Shown piece by piece: positions 52,959 through 61,865 of a stretch of 64,000 nucleotides of DNA. The position numbers and the translations under genes are program-made. Origin of the DNA: Streptomyces sp. ADI96-02 (GTDB lineage: Bacteria; Actinomycetota; Actinomycetes; Streptomycetales; Streptomycetaceae); assembly GCF_003846185.1 (NCBI RefSeq), contig NZ_ML123034.1, positions 2,594,067 to 2,658,066 on the forward strand. The letters are read 5' to 3'. Each line of letters begins with the position of its first letter. Position 1 is the stretch's first letter. The notes under the pieces are model-generated. The model worked only from the letters and a program-made list of their open reading frames with translations. It was not told the origin of the DNA and searched no databases.

Positions 52959-53905
52959 GCGACATCCTCCTTGTCGGCCGCGGCGGCCTGTGCCGTCACC
53001 GCGCCCTCGGCGACGTACCGGGCGGCGAGCTCCCGGAGCTTCGCCGTGACGGCCTCCGGCGCCTCCAACGGCGTCATGTGGCCCATACCCGCCAGCTCGG
53101 TCAGCCCGAGCCCCAGCGGCAGCGCCGCCGCGACGGCCCGCGCGTGGAGCGGCGGAGTCAGCCGGTCGGCGGTGCCGGCGATCACCGCGGTCGGCGTCCG
53201 CAGTTCGCGTACGCCCGCCGCCAGATCCAGGTCGGCGAGGACACGGCCCCACTCCACTCTCGCGCGGCGCGGGCAGGCGTGCACGATCCGGGCGCAGGTC
53301 CGGACCCGGTCCGGGGCCGAACCCGGTCCCATCGTGGCGTACTTGAGCAGCTTCCGGGAAACCGGTGTGACCGGCCCCAGGGGCGCTTTCGCGCCAAGGA
53401 TCATGCGGGTGAGCCGGGTGCGCAGCGCGCCCGCCCGGATCGGCACGACCGTGGCCTCGGCGGTCAGCCGCGTACTGCCGGTGGAGCACAGCAGCACGGC
53501 GGCGGCGTGGTCGCGCAGGCCGGGGCGGCGGGCCGCGGCCATCAGCGTCATCCCGCCCATGGAGTGCCCGGCGAGCACCGCCCGGCGGCCCGGGGCGAGG
53601 GTCGCGGCGAGCACCGCTTCGAGGTCGTCGGCGAGGGCTTCGGTGCCGTAGCCGCCGGGGCCCGGCTCCGGGCTGAGCCCGTGGCCGCGCTGGTCGTAGG
53701 CGATGACCCGGTGGTCGGCGGCGAGGTCGCGGATCTGCGCGTCCCAGAAGCGGATGTTGCAGGTCCAGCCGTGGGCCAGCACCACCGCCGGGGCGTCCTC
53801 GGGCCCGTAAAGCTCTACGTGGACGCGGGCCCCGTCGGCGGAGCGCACGGTCAGTTCTTCGGCGGGCACCGGCGCGGCGGCGGCGCGGTGCAGGAGGCGG
53901 CTCAT
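52955..53905 (-). CDS. Alpha/beta hydrolase
   Basis: A 316-residue hydrolase, ATG 53905 (MSRLLHRAAAAPVPAEEL). It has the oxyanion region VVLAHGWTCNIRFW, VIAYDQRGHGLS, the nucleophile elbow AVLAGHSMGGMTLMA (Ser in GHSMGG), an acid in VIAGTADRLTPP and the catalytic His in LAGMGHMTPLEAP. It overlaps both neighbours by 4 bp. Placed after a Baeyer-Villiger-type monooxygenase, it could open the ester or lactone that enzyme forms, which is inference from context. Confidence 0.92.
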   Translation of the reverse strand: MSRLLHRAAAAPVPAEELTVRSADGARVHVELYGPEDAPAVVLAHGWTCNIRFWDAQIRDLAADHRVIAYDQRGHGLSPEPGPGGYGTEALADDLEAVLAATLAPGRRAVLAGHSMGGMTLMAAARRPGLRDHAAAVLLCSTGSTRLTAEATVVPIRAGALRTRLTRMILGAKAPLGPVTPVSRKLLKYATMGPGSAPDRVRTCARIVHACPRRARVEWGRVLADLDLAAGVRELRTPTAVIAGTADRLTPPLHARAVAAALPLGLGLTELAGMGHMTPLEAPEAVTAKLRELAARYVAEGAVTAQAAAADKEDVA

Positions 53906-55527
53906 CGCGCGGCCTCCTCGGCGACGGTCTCGCGGTCGGCCCGGCCCGGCTGTTCGGGCACCCGCCCGGTCCCGCCGCACAGCCCGGTCCCGCCGGACAG
54001 CTGCCTATCGCCGGCCAGCCCCGTATCGTCGGCCGGTCGCGCCCCGCCGGGCCTCCCGGCCCGTATGACGTCGTACTCCGCGAGGTCCACCGATCGCGTC
54101 TCGCGCCGGAACTCGGCGGTCGTACCGGGCCAGACCGTGGTGTTGCGCCCTTCGGCGTCCAGATACCAGCTGGTGCAGCCGCCGGTGTTCCACACGGTGC
54201 GCCTCATGCGCTCCTGGACGCGGTGGTTCCACGCGGTGACGGCGGAGGAGCGGGCGCCGAGTGCGGCCCGGCCGCCGAGTACGCGGAGCTGGCGCAGGTA
54301 GTCGGCCATGTAGTTCAGCTGGGACTCGATCATGAGGATCATGGAGGAGTTGCCGAGCCCGGTGTTCGGGCCGATGATCGTCATCCAGTTGGGATACCCG
54401 GCGGCCGTCGCGCCGCGCAGCGAGCTCATCCCGTCCTTCCAGGACTCGGCGAGCGTGACGCCCGCCTCGCCCACCACCCGTTCCGCGATCGGCATGTCGG
54501 TCACGTGGAAGCCGGTGCCGAAGACGATGGCGTCGACCTCGGCCTCGCTGCCGTCGGCGGCCACCACCGTGGAGCCGCGTATCTCGCTCAGCCCCGAGGC
54601 GACGACGTCGACGTTGGGCTGGGCGAGCGCCGGGTAGTAGGCGTTGGAGAGCAGGATGCGCTTGCAGCCGATGCGGTAGGAGGGGGTCAGCTTGGCCCGC
54701 AGGGCCGGGTCCTTGATCGCCCGCGCCATGTTGGACGTGGCTATCTTCTCGACCAGGCCGAGCTGTTCGGGGTGCTTGGTGAAGGCGCTCACCTGCAACT
54801 CCCTCATGCCCCACAGGAGTCCGCGCCGGACGGTGCCGGTGGCGGGTACGGCCCGGTGCAGCGCGCGTTCGGCGGCGCTGATCGTGCGGTCCATGCGCGG
54901 CATGACCCAGGGCGGAGTCCGCTGGAAGAGCGTGACGCGTCCGGCCTTCGGCTGGATGGCGGGGACGATCTGGATGGCGGAGGCCCCGGTGCCGATCATG
55001 GCGACGCGCTTGCCGGTCAGATCGTAGTCGTGGTCCCAGCGGGCGGAGTGGAAGACCTTGCCGGGGAAGGAGTCGAGGCCGGGTATGTCGGGCGTCCTGG
55101 GGTCGGAGAGCGGCCCGGTCGCCGAGACGACGACGTCGGCGCGGATCGTGGTCCCGTTCGCCGCCTCTATCACCCAGTACAGCTCCTCCTTGTCCCAACG
55201 CATCAGCGTGACCTCGTGGTTCAGCCTGATGTGGGGGCGCAGTCCGAAGGTGTCGGCGACGCCCTCCAGGTAGGCCCGGATGTGGCGCTGCCCGGAGAAG
55301 GTACGGGGCCAGTCGGGGTTGGGCGCGAAGGAGAACGAGTACAGATGGGACGGTACGTCGCAGGCGCAGCCCGGGTAGTCGTTGTCGCGCCAGGTGCCGC
55401 CGACCGAGTCCGCCCGCTCCAGCACGACGAAATCGGTGATGCCTTCGCGGCGCAGCCGGACGGCGGCCCCCAGGCCCCCGAATCCGGATCCGATCACCGC
55501 CACGCGTACGTGCTCCTGCTGGGCCAT
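53902..55527 (-). CDS. Flavin-containing monooxygenase (Baeyer-Villiger type)
   Basis: A 541-residue FAD/NADPH enzyme. The FAD-binding GSGFGG is at residues 13-18 (VAVIGSGFGGLGAAVRLR), GGTWRDNDYPGCACDVPSHL is the BVMO-type second FAD region, and FPGKVFHSARWDHD matches the fingerprint FxGxxxHxxxW. The NADPH motif is VAMIGTGASAIQIVPAI. It would insert oxygen next to a ketone in a lipophilic substrate. First gene of the operon; the C-terminal 45 residues are Gly/Thr-rich and variable (DTGLAGDRQLSGGTGLCGGT). Confidence 0.92.
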   Translation of the reverse strand: MAQQEHVRVAVIGSGFGGLGAAVRLRREGITDFVVLERADSVGGTWRDNDYPGCACDVPSHLYSFSFAPNPDWPRTFSGQRHIRAYLEGVADTFGLRPHIRLNHEVTLMRWDKEELYWVIEAANGTTIRADVVVSATGPLSDPRTPDIPGLDSFPGKVFHSARWDHDYDLTGKRVAMIGTGASAIQIVPAIQPKAGRVTLFQRTPPWVMPRMDRTISAAERALHRAVPATGTVRRGLLWGMRELQVSAFTKHPEQLGLVEKIATSNMARAIKDPALRAKLTPSYRIGCKRILLSNAYYPALAQPNVDVVASGLSEIRGSTVVAADGSEAEVDAIVFGTGFHVTDMPIAERVVGEAGVTLAESWKDGMSSLRGATAAGYPNWMTIIGPNTGLGNSSMILMIESQLNYMADYLRQLRVLGGRAALGARSSAVTAWNHRVQERMRRTVWNTGGCTSWYLDAEGRNTTVWPGTTAEFRRETRSVDLAEYDVIRAGRPGGARPADDTGLAGDRQLSGGTGLCGGTGRVPEQPGRADRETVAEEAAR

Positions 55528-55559
55528 GCTGCCGCCTCCCGCGGTACGTCACACGACTC

Positions 55560-55577
55560 TGCCAGCAATCACTGGCA
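55560..55577. promoter_or_regulatory. Perfect palindrome between divergent monooxygenase and MerR genes
   Basis: TGCCAG at 55560-55565 and CTGGCA at 55572-55577 flank the 6-base spacer CAATCA. It lies about 33 bp before the monooxygenase start and 100 bp before the MerR start, an ideal operator place for control of the operon. The divergent MerR regulator is the obvious but untested candidate to bind it. Confidence 0.65.
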
Positions 55578-55676
55578 TTGTTCGGAGAGTAGAGCAGGCT
55601 CGTACTGATGGGTAGGGGGCGGACCGAGGAAAGTTACCGGCGGTACAACATCGGTGGCACCACATAGGGTGCCCCT

Positions 55677-56354
55677 GTGGCTGAAGGACGCGAGCACCGC
55701 GAATACCGCATGGAGGAACTGGCCGCCGAGGCGGGCATCACCGTGCGGACCCTGCGCTTCTACCGGGAGCGCGGTCTGATCCCGCCGCCTCGCCGCGAGG
55801 GCCGCATCGCCTGGTACGACGACCGCCATCTGGCCCGACTGCGGACCATCACGGGCCTGCTGGAACGCGGCCACACCCTCAACGGCGTCGCGGACCTGGT
55901 CGCCACCTTCGAGAGCGGGCGCGACGTCGCGGAGGTGCTGGGACTGGGCGAGCCGACCGAGGAGACCCCGGTCCGCCTCACGCCGGAACAGCTCGCGGAC
56001 CACTTCGAGGGCGAGGTCACCCCGGAGAACCTCGCCACCGCGCTCGATCTGGGTTATCTCGCCACCGACGGGGAGGAGATCGTGCACATCAGCCGACGTC
56101 TCCTGGAGGTGTCGGCGGAGCTCGTACGGGAAGGGGTGCCGCTGTCCACGGTGCTCTCCTCGGGCCGCCGCGTCCGCGAGCACGCGGACGCGCTCGCCGA
56201 AATCTTCGTACGCGTACTGCATGCCCACACGGCGGAGACCGAACCCGCCCAACTGAGGCCGCTGGCGCGCGCGGTGGTGGACGCGGAACTCTCCATGGCG
56301 CTCGACCGCCGCCTGCGCCGCGCGGACGGCACCCAGCCCCCGAAGTCCGACTGA
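55677..56354 (+). CDS. MerR family transcriptional regulator
   Basis: A 225-residue regulator from GTG 55677. The MerR winged helix reads YRMEELAAEAGITVRTLRFY, then RERGLIPPPRREGRIAWYDD, then HLARLRTITGLLERGHTL. The effector part is long and helical (about 100-225) without the metal-binding cysteines of MerR/CueR, so it probably senses an organic ligand. It is divergent from the monooxygenase-hydrolase-SDR operon and is its likely regulator. Confidence 0.92.
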   Translation: MAEGREHREYRMEELAAEAGITVRTLRFYRERGLIPPPRREGRIAWYDDRHLARLRTITGLLERGHTLNGVADLVATFESGRDVAEVLGLGEPTEETPVRLTPEQLADHFEGEVTPENLATALDLGYLATDGEEIVHISRRLLEVSAELVREGVPLSTVLSSGRRVREHADALAEIFVRVLHAHTAETEPAQLRPLARAVVDAELSMALDRRLRRADGTQPPKSD

Positions 56355-56447
56355 CGGCCGCCCCGGGGGCCTGGGGCGGGGCGGTCGGGGCGGCCGGGCA
56401 GCCGAGGGCACGGGAGCGGGGCGGCCGGGGCGGCCGGGAGGGTCGCG

Positions 56448-57263
56448 TCAGCGCTCGTAGACGGCGGTCACCGGCGCGTGGTCGCTCCAGCGCTCGCCGT
56501 GCGTAGCGGCGCGCTCCACCCACGCCTTGACCGCGCGGGCGGCGAGCCCCGGCGTCGCGATCTGGTAGTCGATGCGCCACCCGGCGTCGTTGTCGAAGGC
56601 CCGCCCCCGGTAGGACCACCACGAGTACGGCCCCTCGACGTCCGGGTGGAGCGCGCGCACCACGTCCACGTACGCGGCCTCCTCGAAGACCCGGCCCAGC
56701 CAGGCCCGCTCCTCGGGCAGGAAGCCGGAGCTCTTGCGGTTGGCCTTCCAGTTCTTGAGGTCGGCCTCGCGGTGGGCGATGTTCCAGTCACCACAGACCA
56801 CGACCTCGCGCCCGCCGGCCGCCGCCCGCTCCTTCAGCCCCTGGAGGTAGGGCAGGAAAGCCGCCATGAAGCGCTCCTTCTCGTCCTGCCGCTCCGTGCC
56901 GACCTCGCCGGAGGGCAGGTACAGGCTCGCGACGGTGACGCCGGGCAGGTCGATCTCCACGTACCGGCCGCTCGTGTCGAACTCCTCCGCGCCGGGCGCA
57001 CCGAAGCCGCCGAAGCCGACCTGGACGCGCTCCGGCGCCTGCCGCGAGTAGAGCGCGACCCCGGCGCGCCCCTTGGCGGCGGCGGGCGCGTGGACCGTGT
57101 GCCAGCCCTCGGGGGTGCGGACCTCCTCGGGCAGCTGGCCGGGCTCGGCCCGTACTTCCTGGAGGCAGACCGCATCGGCGTCGGTGCCCGCCAGCCACTC
57201 GACGAAGCCCTTCTTGGCGGCGGCGCGCAGCCCGTTTACATTTACGGAGGTCACTGTGAGCAT
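56448..57263 (-). CDS. xthA: Exodeoxyribonuclease III
   Basis: A 271-residue AP endonuclease/3'-5' exonuclease for base-excision repair. Motifs: SVNVNGLRAAAKKGFVEWL, metal-binding Glu in VCLQEVRAEPGQLPEEV, YLPSGEVGTERQDEKERFM, VCGDWNIAHREADLKNWK, SWWSYRGRAFDNDAGWRIDY and catalytic His in WSDHAPVTAVYE. ATG 57263 (MLTVTSVNVNG) is chosen over an upstream in-frame ATG at 57290, because homologues begin at the core strand. Divergent from a GNAT gene. Confidence 0.94.
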   Translation of the reverse strand: MLTVTSVNVNGLRAAAKKGFVEWLAGTDADAVCLQEVRAEPGQLPEEVRTPEGWHTVHAPAAAKGRAGVALYSRQAPERVQVGFGGFGAPGAEEFDTSGRYVEIDLPGVTVASLYLPSGEVGTERQDEKERFMAAFLPYLQGLKERAAAGGREVVVCGDWNIAHREADLKNWKANRKSSGFLPEERAWLGRVFEEAAYVDVVRALHPDVEGPYSWWSYRGRAFDNDAGWRIDYQIATPGLAARAVKAWVERAATHGERWSDHAPVTAVYER

Positions 57264-57313
57264 CCCGAAACAGTACCCATTCCACCCCACCGCACAGGTA
57301 TACGATAGTCGGC

Positions 57314-57799
57314 ATGCTTATTCACCCGCGTCCCTTCGACCACCCCGACGCCGTCAAACTCAACGACCAGGTCCAGCTCGAATACGCGGCGAGGTACGGC
57401 GACGGGGGCGATGTCACACCGCTCGACCCCGCGATGTTCATGCCCCCACGCGGTCTGTACCTGCTCGCCTACGACGAGCAGGAGCGCCCCGTGGCCACCG
57501 GCGGCTGGCGCACCCAGAACCGCAACGACGAGGGCTACGCGGACGGCGACGCCGAGATCAAGCGCATGTTCGTGATCCCCGAAGGGCGCGGCCGGGGCCT
57601 GGCCCGCCGGATGCTGGCCGCGCTGGAGGAGGACGCACGGGCCGCCGGGCGGACCCGTATGGTCCTGGAGACCGGTGACCGGCAGCCCGAGGCCATCGCG
57701 CTGTACCGGTCGAGCGGCTACACGCCGTGCGCGAAGTTCGGCCACTACCGGACGTACGACAGCAGCCTCTGCATGGCCAAGCCGCTCCGCCTGCCCTGA
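57314..57799 (+). CDS. GNAT family N-acetyltransferase
   Basis: A 161-residue acetyltransferase with the CoA-binding segment IKRMFVIPEGRGRGLARRML at about residues 83-102 and LETGDRQPEAIALYRSSGYT near the end, both typical of the family. The N-terminus (MLIHPRPFDHPDAVKLNDQ) lacks the usual beta-strand start of aminoglycoside acetyltransferases. The substrate cannot be named. It is divergent from xthA with 50 bp between starts, so they share a promoter region. Confidence 0.9.
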   Translation: MLIHPRPFDHPDAVKLNDQVQLEYAARYGDGGDVTPLDPAMFMPPRGLYLLAYDEQERPVATGGWRTQNRNDEGYADGDAEIKRMFVIPEGRGRGLARRMLAALEEDARAAGRTRMVLETGDRQPEAIALYRSSGYTPCAKFGHYRTYDSSLCMAKPLRLP

Positions 57800-57849
57800 T
57801 CCGGGGCCGGGCGCGGGCGAGGGGCCGGGCGAGGGCCGGGCGGGGCCCG

Positions 57850-59340
57850 TCACCGCGGGGTGGCGAGCACCTGCGTCCAGTACGGGCCGCGCGGCGAGTC
57901 GGCGATGCCCACGCCCACGTGGACGAAGGAGCAGTTGAGGATGTCGTCGTCCCGGCCGGGGCTGCGCCACCACTGCTCGGCGATCTCGGCCGGCGTGTAC
58001 CGGCCGGTCGCGATGGTCTCGCCGACGGCGGACCAGCGGTAGCCCGACGCGCTCACCCGTTCGCCCATGCCCCGGCCCGACGAGTCGGTGTGGCCGAAGT
58101 AGTCGCGTGCGGCCATGTCCGCGGAGTGCCGCCGCGCGACCTCCGTCAGCCGGGGGTCGGTGCGCAGGGCGGGGCAGTCGTTCCGGGCGCGGAGGGTGTT
58201 GACCTCCGCGACGAGTCGGTCCTGTGCGGGGGGCGGCGCGGGCTTGGAGGGGCGCGGGGACGGCGGCGGCGCGGCGGTGGGGGACGCGGTGCGCGGCGCG
58301 GACGGGCTCGGCGTGGGCGAGGGCGTCGGGGAGGGGGCTGCGGAGGGCGATCCGGTCGGCGTGGTCCGGGGCGGCGGTGCGGGCAGGTGCGTGGAGCCGC
58401 GGTCCCGGGACTCCTGCGGGGCGGGGGCGGAGGGCCACAGCAGGACGGCGAGCGAGGTCACGGCCGCGGCGGCGGCCACCAGCCCCGCCGCCTTGCCGGC
58501 CGAGAAGGCGGTGGGCGCGGCCGTGGCGGCGGGCGCCGCCGCGTGGGCGACGCCCGACGCGGCCTGGGCGCCGCTCTCGTACAGCGGCGTCACCAGCGCG
58601 AGACCGGACAGCAGCCCCTCCGGCGGGACGAGACCCGTGCTGCCGGCGGAGCAGGTCGCGCAGGTCCGTATGTGGCGGGCGATCCGTTTGCGCCACAGGG
58701 GCGTCGGCGTACCGTCCCAGTCCGCCACCAGCGCCTCCAGGCCCGAGCAGCGCGGCTCGGCGCCCAACGCCCGTACGACGCCGCGCCCCACGTCGAGCTG
58801 GTTCTTGACCCGCTGCACGCGTACGGCGGCGTGCTGGGCGGACAGTCCGAGCGCGTCGGCCAGTTCGGCGCGGGTGAGCTCGCCCGTGGTCTCCAGCCAC
58901 CACAGCGACAGGACGTCGCGCTCGGACTCGTCCAGCCAGCGGGTCGCCTCCGCCGTCTCGCGCCGCTGGCCGGACAGTTCGAGGCGCAGGATCGTCAGAT
59001 CGACGAAGTCGGCCGCCGGGTCGGCCGGTTCCTCGGCCGCCTCCAGCGCGGCCGGGCGGTGGCCCAGTCGGGACCAGCGCGTACGGACCTGGTTCATCGC
59101 GATGGCCACGAGCCAGGACCGGAAGCGGGCCGGATCGCGCAGCGAGGACAGCCCGGACAGGGCCCGCAGCATGGTCTCCTGCACCACGTCGTCCACATCG
59201 GGGTGGCCGTTGAGGGCCCGGCCGACCACGTTGTAGACCAGGGGCAGGCACTCGGCGGCCAGCCGGTCCCCGGCCGCCGGATCGCCGTCCCTGGCCGCGA
59301 CGACCAGAGCGGTGACGTCCGCGCCGTTCACGCCGTTCAC
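57850..59340 (-). CDS. Membrane-tethered ECF-like sigma factor fused to an extracellular CAP/SCP domain
   Basis: A 496-residue fusion starting at GTG 59340 (GGGAG 6 bases upstream). Residues about 10-95 are sigma region 2 (DVDDVVQETMLRALSGLSSL, SWLVAIAMNQVRTRW). Residues about 128-182 are region 4 (LDESERDVLSLWWLETTGEL, LADALGLSAQHAAVRVQRVK). A zinc-finger-like H223-C227-C230 (RHIRTCATCSA) follows, then one membrane helix at about 283-302. A Pro/Thr/Ser linker (about 305-372) leads to a CAP/SCP domain (374-496: VNTLRARNDCPALRTDPRL, HSADMAARDYFGHTDSSGRG, ETIATGRYTPAEIAEQWWRS). The sigma module thus sits inside the membrane and a sensor-like domain outside. Similar fusions exist among ECF groups with C-terminal extensions. 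Confidence 0.88.
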   Translation of the reverse strand: MNGVNGADVTALVVAARDGDPAAGDRLAAECLPLVYNVVGRALNGHPDVDDVVQETMLRALSGLSSLRDPARFRSWLVAIAMNQVRTRWSRLGHRPAALEAAEEPADPAADFVDLTILRLELSGQRRETAEATRWLDESERDVLSLWWLETTGELTRAELADALGLSAQHAAVRVQRVKNQLDVGRGVVRALGAEPRCSGLEALVADWDGTPTPLWRKRIARHIRTCATCSAGSTGLVPPEGLLSGLALVTPLYESGAQAASGVAHAAAPAATAAPTAFSAGKAAGLVAAAAAVTSLAVLLWPSAPAPQESRDRGSTHLPAPPPRTTPTGSPSAAPSPTPSPTPSPSAPRTASPTAAPPPSPRPSKPAPPPAQDRLVAEVNTLRARNDCPALRTDPRLTEVARRHSADMAARDYFGHTDSSGRGMGERVSASGYRWSAVGETIATGRYTPAEIAEQWWRSPGRDDDILNCSFVHVGVGIADSPRGPYWTQVLATPR

Positions 59341-59515
59341 CACGTGCTCCCTTCCTCGGGCCGTACCGGAGCGTCGGACAGCGCCTCCCCCGGTGTGGGG
59401 GAGGTCACCCGCGGGGGTTTTGTTATCCGTGCCCTTTCCGGTGGTCAACCAGTATGCGGGGGCCGGTGGGGCGTCCCGCCAGGTGAGTGCCGTGAGTGCC
59501 GGACCCGGGAGGGAC

Positions 59516-60508
59516 ATGTCGAGCGGAACTGAGACCGGAGTCGAGGTGCGGGACGTCGTCGACGCGGGGAGCGCCCGCGCCTGTCACCGGGCGCCGGGGC
59601 CCGACGCCGTCGTCGCGCTGCCGGGCGCGGACGCCTTTCCCACGGCCCTGCGGGAGGCGCTGAACCGCCGCGGCCTGTCGCTGGAGCGGGTGAGCGAACG
59701 GCTCAGGGCCCGCGGCATCGGCATCAGCCAGGCCACCTTGAGCAGTTGGCAGCGAGGGCGCAGCCAGCCGGAACGCGCACGGTCGCTGCGCGCTGTGGAG
59801 GTGCTGGAGGAGATCCTGGAACTGCCGGGCGGGGCGCTGCGCTCCCTCCTCGGCCCGCGCCGCCCGCGTGGCCGGATCGCGCCGGTGGGGGGCGAGGGCG
59901 CCGGGCTCCAGGTCCTCGGCAAGGACTCGGTGGTGGAGAAGGCGCTCGGGGAGCGGTTCCGCCACTTCAACCGGGAGACCGGATCGCTCGTCGTCCACGA
60001 CGTCGTGACGCTGGGCGAGAGCGGGACGCTGAGCGGCATCTCGACGACCAACGTGCTGCGGGCCGGCCGGGCGGGAGCGGACCGCGCGCTCTTCGTGCAC
60101 AGCTTCGACGACGACCAGGCGGAGCCGGTGGACATCCGGGTCACCTGCGGACGCCTCGGCGAGGCGACCTACCTGAAGGGGCTCAACTCCCTCGTGCTGG
60201 AGATCCGCTTCGGCCGGGAGCTGGCCAAGCTGGATACGACGGTGGTGAGTTACGAGGTGGAGGTGAGCCCGTCGCGGGTGCGGGCCACGCACTACGAGCG
60301 CTGGGCGAGGACCAATCTGCACCAGTACCTCCAGCAGGTCTTCTTCCATCCCGGGGCGCTGCCCTCCGGTTGCCGGAGCTACTTCCGCGACCAGGTCGGC
60401 TCTCCGGCGCGCGCTCATCGGCCCGTGCCGCTGAACGAGTCGCACAGCACCCATGTGCTGGCCTCCCGGTGCAAGGCGGGGGTGCACGGGATGGCGTGGG
60501 AGTTCTGA
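59516..60508 (+). CDS. XRE-type DNA-binding protein with long C-terminal domain
   Basis: A 330-residue protein starting at ATG 59516 (GGGAGG just upstream). The helix-turn-helix is at about residues 44-108: LREALNRRGLSLERVSERLR, GISQATLSSWQRGRSQPER, VLEEILELPGGAL. The remaining 220 residues form a beta-rich domain (HDVVTLGESGTLSGISTTN, RFGRELAKLDTTVVSYEVEV) without a match I can name. It is divergent from the sigma-CAP fusion and could regulate it. There is no DUF397 partner. Confidence 0.8.
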   Translation: MSSGTETGVEVRDVVDAGSARACHRAPGPDAVVALPGADAFPTALREALNRRGLSLERVSERLRARGIGISQATLSSWQRGRSQPERARSLRAVEVLEEILELPGGALRSLLGPRRPRGRIAPVGGEGAGLQVLGKDSVVEKALGERFRHFNRETGSLVVHDVVTLGESGTLSGISTTNVLRAGRAGADRALFVHSFDDDQAEPVDIRVTCGRLGEATYLKGLNSLVLEIRFGRELAKLDTTVVSYEVEVSPSRVRATHYERWARTNLHQYLQQVFFHPGALPSGCRSYFRDQVGSPARAHRPVPLNESHSTHVLASRCKAGVHGMAWEF

Positions 60509-60513
60509 GGCCC

Positions 60514-60573
60514 GCCGATCGGGCCGGGCGGTCGCCGATCGGGCCCGGCGGTCGCCGATCGGGCCCGGCGGTC
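60514..60573. repeat. Three 20-bp tandem repeats
   Basis: Units GCCGATCGGGCCCGGCGGTC (with one G/C difference in the first copy) occupy 60514-60533, 60534-60553 and 60554-60573, directly after the XRE-type gene. They are non-coding and each is partly self-complementary, so may fold. Confidence 0.9.
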
Positions 60574-60595
60574 TCCCGGCCCGGGAACGACGGGA

Positions 60596-60630
60596 CGGGA
60601 GACCGCCCAGGGTGAGTGGACGGTCTCCCG
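60596..60630. terminator. Hairpin between convergent genes
   Basis: CGGGAGACCG (60596-60605) and its exact complement CGGTCTCCCG (60621-60630) enclose a 15-base loop, between the XRE-type gene and the convergent S1 protease gene. Confidence 0.8.
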
Positions 60631-60656
60631 CGTTCACGACACCTTCGCCCTGAGGG

Positions 60657-61865
60657 CTACTTGGTGTTGAGGGTCAGCCCGTAGTACGCGAGGGCGTCGT
60701 CGAGCGGCTGGAAGTACGACGATCCGGGCGAGTTGACCTGGCCGTTGCACCGCTGGCCGGTGGGTCCGCCGGAGGTCATCCCCTGGGCCTGGTTGCCGGA
60801 GACGTACGCGCCGCCGCTGTCGCCGCCCTGGGTGCAGACGCTGGAGCTGGCCAGGCCGGTCACGACGGTGTCCGGGCCGCCGTCGGCGTCGCTGTAGGTG
60901 ACGCTGACGTTGTACGAGCCGACCTTGCCGCAGGTCCAGCCGGTGGTCTGGCCCGACTTGCAGAGGGCCGAGCCCTGCGGGGCCCGCTTGCTGCCCTTGA
61001 CGGCGATCGTGCCGGCCTTGCCGTACGTGGTGATGTCCAGCCCGATGGAGTCCTCGGAGTCCACGGTGGCTATGCCCATGTCCACGCTGCGCGCACCGAC
61101 CGCGAAGCGGGTGTGGGTGGCCTTGGCGAACCGTGTGCCGTTGTAGGCGAGTTCGGGCAGGCCGTCGACGCAGTGGCCGGCCGTGACGAGCACCTGCCGG
61201 CCGGAGCGGTCCTTCGCCCCGTAACCGACCGAGCAGAGGTAGCCGTTGAACGTCATCCGGCTGCCGGGCGGGACGACGGCCTGCGTCTCCAGCTTCTCCT
61301 GGCCGGTGACGACGCGCACCGCGTCGCCGTTGCTCTCGGCGGCCTTGAGGAAGGAGCGGGTGGCCTTGTCGGAGGCGCCGTTGACCTCGACGGTCACGGT
61401 GTCCGTCGCCAGGTCGACCGACCAGGCCGAGACTCCGGCCGGGGCGCTCTTGAGCGCCGTGGCGTCGAGCCGCGCCTTGATGCGGTCCAGCTTGTCCTCG
61501 CCGTGCTCGGGGACGCGGACCTTCAGCCCGGCCTCCCTGACCTCCTTGGCGGCCCGCGCGTCGGCGGCGTTGACGACGAGCGAGCCGTCGGAGGCGAAGA
61601 AGGCCCCGAGCGTGTCGACGCGGTCCGCCTCCAGCTCCTCGAACCGGTTCTGCTGCCGGGCCTCCCGGTCGAGCCGTTCGATCGCGGCCCGCTCGCTCAC
61701 GCCCAGCGTCGTGGCGAGGGCCCGGACCATCTCCGGCTGGTACCGCGGCGGCGCGGGATCCGCCGATCCGGCGTAGGCCCCTGTGGCGACTCCGGCCGAC
61801 AGGAGGGCGCCGATCGAGGCCGCCACGATGTATCTGCGCGCGTTCTTCTTCCTACCGTGCTTCAC
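60657..61865 (-). CDS. Secreted S1 serine protease of the alpha-lytic/streptogrisin group
   Basis: A 402-residue preproenzyme from GTG 61865 (VKHGRKKNARRYIVAAS), with GGAAGG upstream. A signal peptide spans about residues 1-35. The propeptide of about 170 residues (SERAAIERLDREARQQNRFE) is of the alpha-lytic pro-domain type that assists folding. The mature protease has the triad His in LVTAGHCVDG, Asp in RSVDMGIATVD and Ser in CTQGGDSGGAYVSG. Cys pairs flank them (CSVGYG with TAGHC; CKSG with CGKVG). Specificity is probably chymotrypsin-like. Confidence 0.93.
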   Translation of the reverse strand: MKHGRKKNARRYIVAASIGALLSAGVATGAYAGSADPAPPRYQPEMVRALATTLGVSERAAIERLDREARQQNRFEELEADRVDTLGAFFASDGSLVVNAADARAAKEVREAGLKVRVPEHGEDKLDRIKARLDATALKSAPAGVSAWSVDLATDTVTVEVNGASDKATRSFLKAAESNGDAVRVVTGQEKLETQAVVPPGSRMTFNGYLCSVGYGAKDRSGRQVLVTAGHCVDGLPELAYNGTRFAKATHTRFAVGARSVDMGIATVDSEDSIGLDITTYGKAGTIAVKGSKRAPQGSALCKSGQTTGWTCGKVGSYNVSVTYSDADGGPDTVVTGLASSSVCTQGGDSGGAYVSGNQAQGMTSGGPTGQRCNGQVNSPGSSYFQPLDDALAYYGLTLNTK

